Source: a virus | Reading direction: 5' to 3' (one strand) | DNA length: 21,025 bases | Virus record (IMG/VR): IMGVR_UViG_3300029448_000537 | Span: 1-21,025 of that record | Shown: one piece after another, positions 1 to 8,308 of the stretch | Layout of the letters: the number at the start of each line of letters is the position of its first letter | Numbering within the stretch: position 1 is the stretch's first letter | Notes under the pieces: generated by a model | Told to the model about the DNA's origin: nothing | Databases searched by the model: none | What the model saw: only the letters and a program-made list of their open reading frames with translations | Position numbers and translations under genes: made by a program

Positions 1-137
1 TAGGAGACAGCAGTAATTTCTCCAATAGTTCCTTTTGTGGTTACTCTTCCATTACCAGAACCACCACCATTATCAAAAACAAGCGTATTTAGAGTGCTTG
101 TTTCGTGTGCGACATTAGTGACTTTTAGTGTACTCAT
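1..137 (-). CDS. Tail fibre protein, N-terminal fragment (cut by window edge)
   Basis: Reading leftward from an ATG at 137 gives an open frame of 45 codons that runs off the window at base 1. It begins MSTLKVTNVAHETS and continues with a Gly/Ser/Thr-rich stretch. The MSTLKV-type opening followed by a short hydrophobic/polar lead is a familiar start of tail-fibre proteins in marine phages, and three other fibre genes lie just upstream. The start overlaps the stop of the 99-aa gene as ATGA, a coupling used elsewhere in this operon. What the missing part binds or how long it is cannot be said. The reading frame is seen directly; the fibre role is inferred from the N-terminus and position. Confidence 0.7.
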   Translation of the reverse strand, partial: MSTLKVTNVAHETSTLNTLVFDNGGGSGNGRVTTKGTIGEITAVS

Positions 138-433
138 GGCTTGGGATTAGCGTCTTTAACGGCTTTGATTGCAGTGTACCATTCGCCTGTCTTTGCGTCT
201 GCTCCAAACTTACCAGAATCTACATCACGAAACAGTTGATCTAATTGTTCTCCTATTCCCTTATATGTTGTGCTATTACCATCGGTATCTTTACCATGAA
301 TTAATCTGTCAGTTATATATTTTGTTTTAGCATTTTCAATAGCAATCGCTTCTCTTTCAGCAATCTCATCAGAAGTTAAATCAACTGTAGTTTCTTCGCC
401 TGTTTGAAAATTTACAATAGTTTTTTTAGTCAT
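134..433 (-). CDS. Small tail-fibre-associated protein, possible assembly chaperone
   Basis: A 99-aa protein with a charged N-terminal half (TSDEIAEREAIAIENA) and a C-terminus ending in WYTAIKAVKDANPKP. Small acidic/helical proteins with an AEREA-type stretch and an AVKxANP ending occur among phage tail-fibre genes, where some act as fibre-assembly chaperones. I recognise the general type but cannot name a family with certainty. It sits between two fibre genes: its ATG is 2 nt past the stop of the 221-aa fibre gene, and its TGA overlaps the ATG of the next fibre as ATGA. That position favours a role in folding or attaching the fibre encoded immediately downstream. It could also be an uncharacterised structural protein. 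Confidence 0.55.
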   Translation of the reverse strand: MTKKTIVNFQTGEETTVDLTSDEIAEREAIAIENAKTKYITDRLIHGKDTDGNSTTYKGIGEQLDQLFRDVDSGKFGADAKTGEWYTAIKAVKDANPKP

Positions 434-435
434 AA

Positions 436-1101
436 TTAGTCAGTATAAGTAACAAGTCGAAGTTCGCCTGCATCAAAAGTTCCTGATTCTGGTAAAACTT
501 TTATAATATCTAATGCTCCTGATAAAGTTCTATAACCCTGTACGAAGAAAGTGTAATCTGATGTGCTATATTCTGTTATCATTGCTTGACAATACCATTT
601 TGTACCTGTTTGATGGTGTACATTAACAAACCTAAAAATTCCATTATTAGAATAACTTGCACCTGCTAATCCATGACTATAAAATCCTCCTGTATTAGCT
701 TCAGAAGGAGTGGCACTGCTGCTGTTGAAATAACCAGATTGAACTATATATCCACTTGTATCAACGCTACCACCTGTGCCTATTCTTACACCCCAATCTG
801 CTCCTGTATTAGATACAGCATTAAGCAAAATATCAAATCTCTTTATCGTTCCAAAACCTGTAAAATCAACGGCAGATTGATTTGACAATGTAATTGCACT
901 TCCTACTGTTCTTGAACTTGTTGCGGTAGACCCTGCACCAAATGATAAATTACCCGACCCATCAGTTTTCATAAACTGACCAGCCGATCCATCAGCATTT
1001 GGTAGTTTAAATGCTACGTCTGCTGCACTTGGAGCATTGGTTGGTGAGTTGAGTGAAACAACATTACCGCCTGAGTGTTTTAGTTTAATCTTTGCTGTCA
1101 T
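436..1101 (-). CDS. Tail fibre protein (221 aa)
   Basis: A short fibre protein. Residues 1-55 carry an adaptor-like module (KIKLKHSGGNVVSLN, KLPNADGSAGQFMKTDGSG) that I recognise from fibre and structural proteins of marine phages. Residues 60-221 are rich in Ser, Thr, Gly and aromatic residues, predicted beta-rich, and contain several Tyr/Trp positions (for example ADWGVRIGT, TKWYCQAMI, YTFFVQGYR). These could form a receptor-binding head. No enzymatic motif and no S74 domain is visible. The ATG directly follows the TAA of the S74 fibre gene (TAAATG), so the two are probably translationally coupled. Fibre identity is reasonably sure; the ligand is unknown. Confidence 0.7.
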   Translation of the reverse strand: MTAKIKLKHSGGNVVSLNSPTNAPSAADVAFKLPNADGSAGQFMKTDGSGNLSFGAGSTATSSRTVGSAITLSNQSAVDFTGFGTIKRFDILLNAVSNTGADWGVRIGTGGSVDTSGYIVQSGYFNSSSATPSEANTGGFYSHGLAGASYSNNGIFRFVNVHHQTGTKWYCQAMITEYSTSDYTFFVQGYRTLSGALDIIKVLPESGTFDAGELRLVTYTD

Positions 1102-2073
1102 TTATCCAGCCTCCAATGCAGCGACTTTTGTTTCCAATACTTCTATTTTAGCAATAGCCTCCTGTAATGCAGCCGTAAGTAAAGGTACAATTTTACTTTG
1201 ATCTATTTCTTGATGTACAGGCTTATTATCAGAGTCAACTGCATCTTTAGTTCCGCTAATTGCTTCTGGTACAGCAGATGAAACCTCATGAGCAAAGAAT
1301 CCATCAACAGGTGTATTTGTATCATCACTTATCCAATTAAATTTATATGGTTTTAAAGTTTTTAATCTTGTAATGCCATCAGATATTGCAACAGCATTTT
1401 CTTTCAAACGATAATCAGATGAAGTGTTGAAACTTGTACTAGATGTGCTACTGCTTATAGAACCAACTTCAGAACCGCTATTATTTTGAAAAGCTAAAGG
1501 CTTTCTAGTTGAAGTTCCATCTGGTCTAAAGACATGACCTCCAGTACTTGTTATATAAGTAGACATACGATATTCATTATCAAAACTAGAACTTGTATTT
1601 AATAAAAGTCTTCCAGCCGAATCTATACGCATACGTTCTGCTGGTAATCCACCAGAGGGTCTAGTTTCAAAGGTTATAAAACCTTCATTATTAGCATTAT
1701 CAGCGTTATAAAATAATATTTGTGAAGTTGTTTGTCCTCCTGCATCAGCACCTAATAATCCAGTAAAACTATTAGCTGTAGTATTTTTATTTTGTAATAT
1801 TAGTCTTGCTCCAGAGGTGCTTGTATTTCCAATAAAATAAACATTATTTTCACCGCTATGTTCAACATGAAACTTACCACTTGCAGAACTAGCACCAATC
1901 ATTACATTTCCAGACGAATCAACAGTTACTCTAGTCGATCCACCTGTATTGATATTGACAGTATCAGATGCAAAATTTATTCCTGTATTACTATCTGTTC
2001 CCTGTAATGCTGGTGCGGAAGCTGATCCATCAACTCCAGAAATACCAGTAGTGCCGTTAATGTTTAATGCCAT
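1102..2073 (-). CDS. Tail fibre with C-terminal Peptidase_S74 chaperone domain
   Basis: A 323-aa fibre. Residues 1-60 resemble marine phage fibre N-termini. A short motif recurs at about 48-60 (RVTVDSSGNVMIG) and 147-159 (RMRIDSAGRLLLN), a common beta-repeat of such fibres. From about residue 219 a Peptidase_S74 intramolecular chaperone begins with SDYRLKENA. S219 and K224 are spaced like the Ser-Lys dyad of endosialidase-type chaperones, which trimerise the fibre and then cut themselves off just before the serine. Cleavage would release a C-terminal piece of about 105 residues that ends in a predicted coiled coil (LTAALQEAIAKIEVLETK). Trimeric assembly and self-cleavage are family knowledge, not shown here. 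The gene starts 2 nt past the stop of the preceding fibre gene. Confidence 0.85.
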   Translation of the reverse strand: MALNINGTTGISGVDGSASAPALQGTDSNTGINFASDTVNINTGGSTRVTVDSSGNVMIGASSASGKFHVEHSGENNVYFIGNTSTSGARLILQNKNTTANSFTGLLGADAGGQTTSQILFYNADNANNEGFITFETRPSGGLPAERMRIDSAGRLLLNTSSSFDNEYRMSTYITSTGGHVFRPDGTSTRKPLAFQNNSGSEVGSISSSTSSTSFNTSSDYRLKENAVAISDGITRLKTLKPYKFNWISDDTNTPVDGFFAHEVSSAVPEAISGTKDAVDSDNKPVHQEIDQSKIVPLLTAALQEAIAKIEVLETKVAALEAG

Positions 2074-2075
2074 AA

Positions 2076-2660
2076 TTAAAGAATAACAAGGATTGCACCA
2101 GATGGCACAGTAATAGTAACACCTGAGTTAATTGTAGGAGATACGGTATGAGCATGCTTACCACTACTTAACTCGTATGATGTTGTTGCAGTTTGATCTG
2201 ATTCAAAAAATACTTCATCAGTTCCTCCTCCAGTAGCTCCAGCACCTCCTCCTATCGCACCCCAAGCACCATTGTTATAGCCTTCAAACTGGTTTAATGT
2301 TGAGTTATGTCTAAACATACCAACAGCAGGGCTACCATCCCTCTGAGCCGTTGTACCAGTTGGGATTGTCAAACTAGATGTATAGTTATGAGTTATCTTT
2401 CCTGTAAAAGTACCTCCAGCTAAAGGCATCAAACCAAAGTTTGTTGTAGCAACAGGACCAATAGTTACATATCCGTTATTAGCAGCATTTCTTATCTTTA
2501 AATTTCCATCAGATGTATCAACGTGCCATTGGTACGCATAGTTAGTAGTTAACGCACCTGACTTACTATTATTAGACGCAATAGCTTGTAAAACACTATT
2601 AATGTCACTACGAACTGCACTTCCCGTTCCGTTATCAATTATAAAATCGTGTTCTGCCAT
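2076..2660 (-). CDS. Tail fibre / tip-proximal fibre protein (194 aa)
   Basis: The protein starts MAEHDFIIDNGTGSAVRSDIN and continues LQAIASNNSKSGA, an N-terminal module seen at the start of many marine phage fibre proteins. Around residues 80-100 it has LAGGTFTGKITH, similar to the repeat that links fibre domains, and then a Gly-rich hinge (AIGGGAGATGGG). The C-terminal 45 residues (from DEVFFESDQTATTSYELSSG to VPSGAILVIL) form a compact beta module recurrent in such proteins. It lies first after J, so it may be the fibre attached to the tail tip. The upstream gap is 25 nt, with no Shine-Dalgarno at normal distance from the ATG; a 4-codon frame ends exactly at its start codon. Confidence 0.7.
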   Translation of the reverse strand: MAEHDFIIDNGTGSAVRSDINSVLQAIASNNSKSGALTTNYAYQWHVDTSDGNLKIRNAANNGYVTIGPVATTNFGLMPLAGGTFTGKITHNYTSSLTIPTGTTAQRDGSPAVGMFRHNSTLNQFEGYNNGAWGAIGGGAGATGGGTDEVFFESDQTATTSYELSSGKHAHTVSPTINSGVTITVPSGAILVIL

Positions 2661-2685
2661 TTAAACAAGTAACATTGTGCTTATT

Positions 2686-5600
2686 CTACCCTCCTTTACC
2701 AAATCCGACAGCCTGATAGGTGAAATTTCTATCAATCGAAGCATTTGATGAGTTTTTGAAGTGAACAGTAAAACCCGTCCCAGAAATACTACTTACTTCA
2801 AAGTAATCTCCTGATGCCATATTCTGAGCATTGATACCAACAGAGGGTAAATTAGTATTTGCTCCAAGCAAAGAAGAAGTACCAACAAAAAATGGATTGG
2901 CAAACGTAACAGCCTTTGCACCTGCTCCACTTGCTGTTACATTACCTTGTTCTGTTCTTCTCTGTAAAGATGCTGTATAACCTAACTGCGAAACCCTAAT
3001 ATCCTGTGCAGTATCTTCACTTGTAAGTTTTGCTCTAAATTGAAATCCTCTTCCTTTATATGTACCATTTGCAAAAGTTTGAAAGTCAGAATAAGTAGGA
3101 GAGCCAGAAGGGTTATCTTGAGTAAACCTTACTAACATTTCAGCGTTAACATCTGTTGCAGTAGCACCATCAAAATCTGTAATATCATCAATCAAACCTC
3201 TCGAATCAAATAAATCTGATGGATAGAAACCTTCTGTCAGGAAGTGACGTTTTAGGTCAAGGCTGAATACACCTCCTAAATCCAAAGTATCTCCACCAGC
3301 AGTTCCTCCAAAATCATAAGTACCAGAACTTGCAATCCCTCCAAAATCGTCTAATGAACCTACAAGATCAAAATCACTAATAGCATCAAATAATCCAGAA
3401 CCAGCTAGGTTTATAGTTCCTGTTGCAGAATCAAAATCAATACTACTTCTTGTTCCTTGAAATTTAGGACTGTCAGTATCTTCTCTTCTTGTCTGTGTAA
3501 TTAAAGGAGCTTGATTATCAGGAAGGTCAATTATTACACTTGTCTCTCCTGGACTGAATCTATCTCCATCATCTCTGAATTTAAGAATGTACTCACCCTC
3601 AAGATATGGAACTTCAGCAGTTGTTGTATTACCAGCTAACGCTTCGATCAAATCAACAGAGTTAGAAAAAGTACCACTACCATCTGTTTTTGTGGAGTGT
3701 CTTACATAAACACGACCACCATGAATAACATCAACATCAGTAGATAAATTCCATCTAAGTCTTACTAACTTTTCATTTATAGGTTCTGCTGAGAGTCCAG
3801 TAACATTTCCTGGTAAAGCAGTTTTACCTTGAGCAACAAAAGTTAAATTAGCTGATGTTGCACTTAACTGTAATGCTGCATTATAACTAAAGACTTGAAC
3901 TTCATAAGTTCCAACGTCACTATTTAATATCTCAAAGTCAGGACTAGAAACTGTTGTGGATATAAAGTTACCATTATTAAATCTGTAATTAACTTGATAC
4001 TGTGTAACTCCAGTAATTGGTTGCCAACTTACAATTAATTTTGATACCGCCTGATTATTAATAACAACAATTTTTTCTTCAGCCTGTAAAGCAGTTGGTG
4101 GTTCTTTTAAACCACCAAAAGTAGATACAGTTCTAACTGAAAGAGATGTGCCATCTTCAACAAATGTATATTTACCAGGAACGTAAGATAAAGCTGTTAT
4201 TGCATAATTCATACCATCTTGTTCTTCAACTGTTACTACTCTAAATTTTTGAGATTGAACAGTATCATTGGATAACAACCAAACTGTATTTACATTTGGA
4301 GTATCAGAATAAGCAGAAGATACTGTTATAACTGCACCTGAGATAGATGAGACATCTCTAGATTCTACAGTTCCATTAGGGAGAATAACACTAAGAGTTG
4401 GATTATTTGTAGTTGGTAAATCTGTAGAAGCTGTATCGTCTACTGTTATCTGAGTTGTTGTGACAGCATTTACTCTTCCTGATCTACGAATCCCTGCTCT
4501 TACTGGATCGTTTATTTCAATAACACTTCCAGGTCTACATATCGCACCACTATCAAGAGATGTTGTAAAAGTAACAACTTCTGACTCGTTATTTTCTGAA
4601 AATAATATATTTTTTGCAAGACGATTTGCTTGTCCTCTCGAAGTACAGGCAAATGCTTTTACCTGTTTTACTACAGTTCCTATCTTTGCTATTAACGTAC
4701 TATCTTCAACGACTTCAAAATCTACTTCCTGCGAATCCATATTGTAATAACTGGCAGAAACTACACTATGTCTTGCTTTTAAACTACTTCCAGAATAATT
4801 AAAACCAGCTTCACCTACATTTGCCAAACTAAATATATAGGAACTATCTTTAGGGCTATCCTGAGAAAGAGTAATAGATCCAGCAGACCATATAGGAATA
4901 CAACGCATCACACCAGCTAATTCATTTATCAAATCAAATGCTTCATTACTATTTTGAATATTTACATTACAACTAAATCTAGCTTCCTGTCCTCCTAATC
5001 CATCTGATACCAATGTATTTGCATATTTACTAACAGTAACAAAAGAGAATAAATCTAAATTGCTGTCTGTAATATGATCTCCAAATCCATACCTCGTGTT
5101 CGTGAGCAAGTCCAGTAGCACCATGCTTGGGCAGTTACAATAAGTAGCTGCACCCATAACTCCGTTAAAAATATAACCATCAGGATAAACAATACGACCA
5201 GTTGCACTATCAACAGTAGGAGTACCAGATCCAGAAGCACCTGCTCCTGGAATCCTTACTTTTATTCCTCTTATTCGATATTTACGTTTTGGTATAGAAC
5301 TGAACTGTTGTGAATCTATTCGTAAAGAGGCATAAGCACTATTTAAATAAGTTTGTTTATCATCAACAATTTCTGAAAAACTTGTAAATTGAAAAGTGTT
5401 TATTGTACTTGCATCTGTCGAATCATCAGTTACTCTCACAACTTTTATATCAACAGGAAAAGCACCTGTTAAAGTTACTCTGTATTCTTTTTGGTAAGCA
5501 TCAGCAGTTCTTCCTGTAACAGTATCGTCAATTAAAGTAGTAAAACCACCACTGTTATATTGAACTTGTATCTGTAAATTAACTGAACTTCCCAATAAAT

Positions 5601-6090
5601 CACCAGCACTTGTCGCAACTTGAATTTGAGGAAAAGTTATTGTTACTTTTACAGCATCAATATTTGTATTTGTTATTGATCTTGTAACAGGAGAAGCCTT
5701 TGTTACATTAACGCCAACAGTCTGTAACGACTCACTACTTTCTATTCCATTGATATGAGTTTGATCTGAAGTTCCAAATCTAGGATCAAAGGTTACGTCT
5801 TGAAAATTAAAATCAGTTGTAGCTGGACTTGAATTGTTAGCACTAGCTTGCAAGATAGCAGTATCGTTTAAAAATACATCCTTTAAAGCAGCGTTATTAT
5901 ATGCAGTTGTTCCTTTTGTTAGACCAGCTTTAGAAGCAGAAGCAAAACCTTCTATTTCTCCCTCTGATATTAAATCCATCAATGTAGCAAATTGTCTGCT
6001 ATGTAAGGTATCAGGAGTTCTTGTAGGTTGAGGTGGAGCAGAGGGAGGGGGTGGAGCACCAGCACCTCTAATAATTTTAGGTTTAGTCAT
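2686..6090 (-). CDS. J: Host specificity / tail tip attachment protein J
   Basis: At 1134 aa this is almost the length of lambda J. The N-terminus is Pro-rich (GAPPPPSAPP, residues 11-20) and continues LHSRQFATLMDLISEGEIEGF, the hallmark opening of J proteins. The central region, about 300-650, corresponds to the conserved tail-hub core (YGFGDHI, LAGVMRCIPIW). Two fibronectin-III-like modules follow at about 662-755 and 760-857. The C-terminal 275 residues are more variable and end in a distinct beta module (about 1045-1134, ending FTYQAVGFGKGG). J forms the trimeric tip that recognises the receptor. The ATG overlaps the stop of gene I as ATGA, and the order K-I-J matches lambda. Confidence 0.92.
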   Translation of the reverse strand: MTKPKIIRGAGAPPPPSAPPQPTRTPDTLHSRQFATLMDLISEGEIEGFASASKAGLTKGTTAYNNAALKDVFLNDTAILQASANNSSPATTDFNFQDVTFDPRFGTSDQTHINGIESSESLQTVGVNVTKASPVTRSITNTNIDAVKVTITFPQIQVATSAGDLLGSSVNLQIQVQYNSGGFTTLIDDTVTGRTADAYQKEYRVTLTGAFPVDIKVVRVTDDSTDASTINTFQFTSFSEIVDDKQTYLNSAYASLRIDSQQFSSIPKRKYRIRGIKVRIPGAGASGSGTPTVDSATGRIVYPDGYIFNGVMGAATYCNCPSMVLLDLLTNTRYGFGDHITDSNLDLFSFVTVSKYANTLVSDGLGGQEARFSCNVNIQNSNEAFDLINELAGVMRCIPIWSAGSITLSQDSPKDSSYIFSLANVGEAGFNYSGSSLKARHSVVSASYYNMDSQEVDFEVVEDSTLIAKIGTVVKQVKAFACTSRGQANRLAKNILFSENNESEVVTFTTSLDSGAICRPGSVIEINDPVRAGIRRSGRVNAVTTTQITVDDTASTDLPTTNNPTLSVILPNGTVESRDVSSISGAVITVSSAYSDTPNVNTVWLLSNDTVQSQKFRVVTVEEQDGMNYAITALSYVPGKYTFVEDGTSLSVRTVSTFGGLKEPPTALQAEEKIVVINNQAVSKLIVSWQPITGVTQYQVNYRFNNGNFISTTVSSPDFEILNSDVGTYEVQVFSYNAALQLSATSANLTFVAQGKTALPGNVTGLSAEPINEKLVRLRWNLSTDVDVIHGGRVYVRHSTKTDGSGTFSNSVDLIEALAGNTTTAEVPYLEGEYILKFRDDGDRFSPGETSVIIDLPDNQAPLITQTRREDTDSPKFQGTRSSIDFDSATGTINLAGSGLFDAISDFDLVGSLDDFGGIASSGTYDFGGTAGGDTLDLGGVFSLDLKRHFLTEGFYPSDLFDSRGLIDDITDFDGATATDVNAEMLVRFTQDNPSGSPTYSDFQTFANGTYKGRGFQFRAKLTSEDTAQDIRVSQLGYTASLQRRTEQGNVTASGAGAKAVTFANPFFVGTSSLLGANTNLPSVGINAQNMASGDYFEVSSISGTGFTVHFKNSSNASIDRNFTYQAVGFGKGG

Positions 6091-6698
6091 GCTCTCACCT
6101 GTTCAGTATCAACACCTGCACTTATTACAACACTTCCTGTAAATATTTCACCATAAACTATTGGAACGGGAGTACCTGCTCTTGATGTATTCTGAGTACC
6201 AGAAAAATTAAAAGATAATCTAGGATCTTCTTCTGAAGAAAAATCAGGAGTTTTTGGTGTAGGAGCTAACATTTCTGAGACACCTGTTAAAGCTAATGCA
6301 ACACCGATATTTCCTGCGGTTGCTGCTAATCCACCTCCAAAAAAACCTACTCCTTGTGTTGCATTAAGAGCAAAACCTGTTCCACCAGATATAATACCAA
6401 CACCAATTAATGCTGCACCAGTTAATATCCTGCCTAGTCCTCCTTCTCCTCCAGCACCAGTTATTACAGGTACAAAATGTAAATCCTGTTTTCCTATAGG
6501 ATCTTCTAACTCTTTTTCACTTATCTGATAATCACCAACTAAAACTTTAAAATTTGTATTTGCTATATATATTTCTGTTTTTGGAAAATTTGATGTTAAA
6601 AATCTAATAGATTGACTAATATTATCTACTTTTGCTTCTAATTCTTTATGACCAACAATTTTAGCAAGTTCGCCATACAGTTTTACTTTACGCAACAT
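6087..6698 (-). CDS. I: Tail assembly protein I (lambda gpI-like)
   Basis: A 203-aa protein of the lambda gpI family, needed for tail tip assembly but not clearly part of the mature virion in lambda. Residues 1-70 form a ubiquitin-like beta-grasp region (VKLYGELAKIVG, IRFLTSNFP). Residues 75-145 are Gly-rich and hydrophobic (TGAGGEGGLGRILTG, ALIGVGIISGG), typical of the family and possibly membrane-active. The C-terminus (SRAGTPVPIVYGEIFTGSVVIS) is the conserved closing motif. The gene overlaps the end of K by 11 nt and has a strong Shine-Dalgarno inside K, 6 nt before its ATG. It leads straight into J through ATGA. Confidence 0.88.
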   Translation of the reverse strand: MLRKVKLYGELAKIVGHKELEAKVDNISQSIRFLTSNFPKTEIYIANTNFKVLVGDYQISEKELEDPIGKQDLHFVPVITGAGGEGGLGRILTGAALIGVGIISGGTGFALNATQGVGFFGGGLAATAGNIGVALALTGVSEMLAPTPKTPDFSSEEDPRLSFNFSGTQNTSRAGTPVPIVYGEIFTGSVVISAGVDTEQVRA

Positions 6699-7389
6699 AA
6701 CGATACCTCCCTCCTATACATTTTAATAACCATTCTGATAATGGCTCTCTACAAGATAGTCTATCTGCTAAATGATGTAAAATTTCATCTCCTAAAAATA
6801 AAGCCACATGATTTAAACCTGGACTCATTATTGACATAAATAATAAATCTCCTTTTTGTAATTGTTCTTCTGGTCTTAATTGTCTAAAGCCTGTTCTCCA
6901 TGCACATTGTTCAAACATAGGATCTTTTAAAAATTCTTCTGGTGTTAAAGGTCTTTCCCAATCTCTTAAATCTATATCTAAATTTTCTTTATACCAATCT
7001 CTTACTAAAGACCAACAATCAGTTACACCCCAAACCCATTCACGACCCAATAATGGAGCTTTATAACCAGTTGGTTCGTAGTAACCCCATTGCTCTGTTT
7101 TAGGATTAACAATATGCCAGGGTAAGCCACTATCTTCACAACTAACTTTATCAGCTTGAGTCGGTATTGGTGGTGTTACAGGGTGACTATGAATAATAGC
7201 TGTTATTTCTCCTAAGTTATCTGCTTTTACATAATCTTCTGGATCAAGAATAAAACATTGATGACTATAAGTAGACAGATTACCGCAGGGATAATATTGT
7301 TGTTTTCCTTTAATATTTAATAAAACACCAACAGATTCTTTAGGATCTTCTTTCTTTGCATGAAGCAATGCTTTATATTTCCAACTCAT
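6688..7389 (-). CDS. K: Tail assembly protein K: JAMM metalloprotease plus NlpC/P60
   Basis: A two-domain 233-aa protein like lambda gpK. The N-terminal JAB/MPN domain has E18, the metal-binding HSH at 67-69 and D80 within HSHPVTPPIPTQAD, a JAMM motif with Thr in place of the usual Ser. The C-terminal NlpC/P60 domain has the catalytic cysteine C124 in GVTDCWSLVRDWY and the histidine H194 in GLNHVALFLG. Such proteins work at the tail tip, where the NlpC/P60 part can cut peptidoglycan during DNA entry and the JAMM part may process a tail protein; these roles come from the family. Both active sites look intact. Its ATG shares one base with the TAA of L (TAATG). Confidence 0.9.
   Translation of the reverse strand: MSWKYKALLHAKKEDPKESVGVLLNIKGKQQYYPCGNLSTYSHQCFILDPEDYVKADNLGEITAIIHSHPVTPPIPTQADKVSCEDSGLPWHIVNPKTEQWGYYEPTGYKAPLLGREWVWGVTDCWSLVRDWYKENLDIDLRDWERPLTPEEFLKDPMFEQCAWRTGFRQLRPEEQLQKGDLLFMSIMSPGLNHVALFLGDEILHHLADRLSCREPLSEWLLKCIGGRYRYVA
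6705..6714 (-). promoter_or_regulatory. Ribosome binding site of gene I
   Basis: On the minus strand the sequence reads GGAGGGAGGT, ending 6 nt before the ATG of gene I. It lies inside the coding sequence of K. It is one of the few strong Shine-Dalgarno matches in this window; most genes here rely on overlapping stop/start codons. Confidence 0.7.
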
Positions 7390-7964
7390 TAGTTAAACGT
7401 ACCAATAGAAGGAAATATGGATCTTGTACATTGACGTTTCGGAGCACGAACACCAGCAAGATCAAATACTGCTGCCAATTCAAATGTAACTGTTTCTCTA
7501 TTTTCTGATGATTTTCTATCAATTTTATATATTTCCTGCGGAAACTCTGCTGTAGGATCTGGTGTTCCTAATGGATTAGTATTGCCTGGAAAGTTTACTG
7601 AATCTAAATATCTAGCTAAAGTTCTAATTCTTGTAACTGTAGCTCCTGTTAAATCATTACCTGCTGTGGTCTGATTAACAGTTAACAAAATTGCTGTAAT
7701 TGTATTAAGAGCATTACTAACAGCTAAATTTGGTCTTGGTAACTGCCCTCTTGTATAAGCAAAACCTTCTGCCTGTATTGGCATTTTAACGTAAGTATTA
7801 CCAGCCCAAATTATATCTCCATTTCCTACTCTATTTGTACCCGCATGAAATCTATAAGTTGCATTTGATCCATGTAAAGCAGCAGTAATTTCTAAAGTAA
7901 ATAATTCAATAACTGCTGAAGGATTGATCTTTTGTAGATCAGTAATAATAGGAGCAGTACTCAT
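7389..7964 (-). CDS. L: Minor tail protein L-like (short, cysteine-poor form)
   Basis: A 191-aa protein whose place between M and K, and whose sequence (SAVIELFTLEIT, YRFHAGTN, WAGNTYVKMPIQAEGFAY, RGQLPRPNLAVSN), identify it as the lambda L family of tail tip proteins. The middle matches the family well. The C-terminus stops at PKRQCTRSIFPSIGTFN. Lambda L is longer (about 232 aa) and its C-terminal part carries a cysteine cluster that binds an iron-sulphur centre. Here only one cysteine is present in the whole protein and K begins at once, so that domain seems to be absent rather than frameshifted. Start overlaps the stop of M (ATGA). Confidence 0.85.
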   Translation of the reverse strand: MSTAPIITDLQKINPSAVIELFTLEITAALHGSNATYRFHAGTNRVGNGDIIWAGNTYVKMPIQAEGFAYTRGQLPRPNLAVSNALNTITAILLTVNQTTAGNDLTGATVTRIRTLARYLDSVNFPGNTNPLGTPDPTAEFPQEIYKIDRKSSENRETVTFELAAVFDLAGVRAPKRQCTRSIFPSIGTFN

Positions 7965-8308
7965 GGTTCAAATACTTCTCTAAATGTTGTCTGGATCGTT
8001 GCTCTATTGTTATATGGTATAGATTTTGACCATGCTTCGCAAACAAACTTCTGTGCAGCAGCTTCTCCAGGTGCAGTAAAATCAAAGCTATCACTATCTA
8101 AAGCTCTAGCATCAAGGAAGGTTTCTATAGTATCTGCGTCTGTTTCTGATACGTTGAAAGTAAAATTATAAACTTTAGGATTTTGATGTTCAGCTAATCC
8201 AAATAAAATTCTATGCTCATAACCATCGGCAAAACGAACTGTTCTGGTTAATGGTGCGGATCTTTTTTGTTGTCCGTATGTAGGTTTTATTGAAGGAAAT
8301 GTAGCCAT
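7961..8308 (-). CDS. M: Minor tail protein M
   Basis: A 115-aa protein of the phage minor tail protein M family, whose members form part of the distal tail at the junction of the tube and the tip. Typical features are the early Pro-rich lead (FPSIKPTYGQQ), RTVRFADGYEHRILFGLAEH, the acidic helix SETDADTIETFLDAR, and the closing AWSKSIPYNNRATIQTTFREVFEP. Length fits the family (about 110 aa). It starts on the TAATG that ends the tape measure gene and overlaps the start of L as ATGA, giving the lambda order H-M-L-K-I-J. Confidence 0.9.
   Translation of the reverse strand: MATFPSIKPTYGQQKRSAPLTRTVRFADGYEHRILFGLAEHQNPKVYNFTFNVSETDADTIETFLDARALDSDSFDFTAPGEAAAQKFVCEAWSKSIPYNNRATIQTTFREVFEP

Noticed and set aside
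436-2660. Diversity-generating retroelement with variable repeat in the fibre genes
   Set aside because: No template repeat, reverse transcriptase or adenine-biased repeat pair is visible in the window.
4460-4747. Plus-strand open frame within J
   Set aside because: Shadow of the long J gene, no coding signs.
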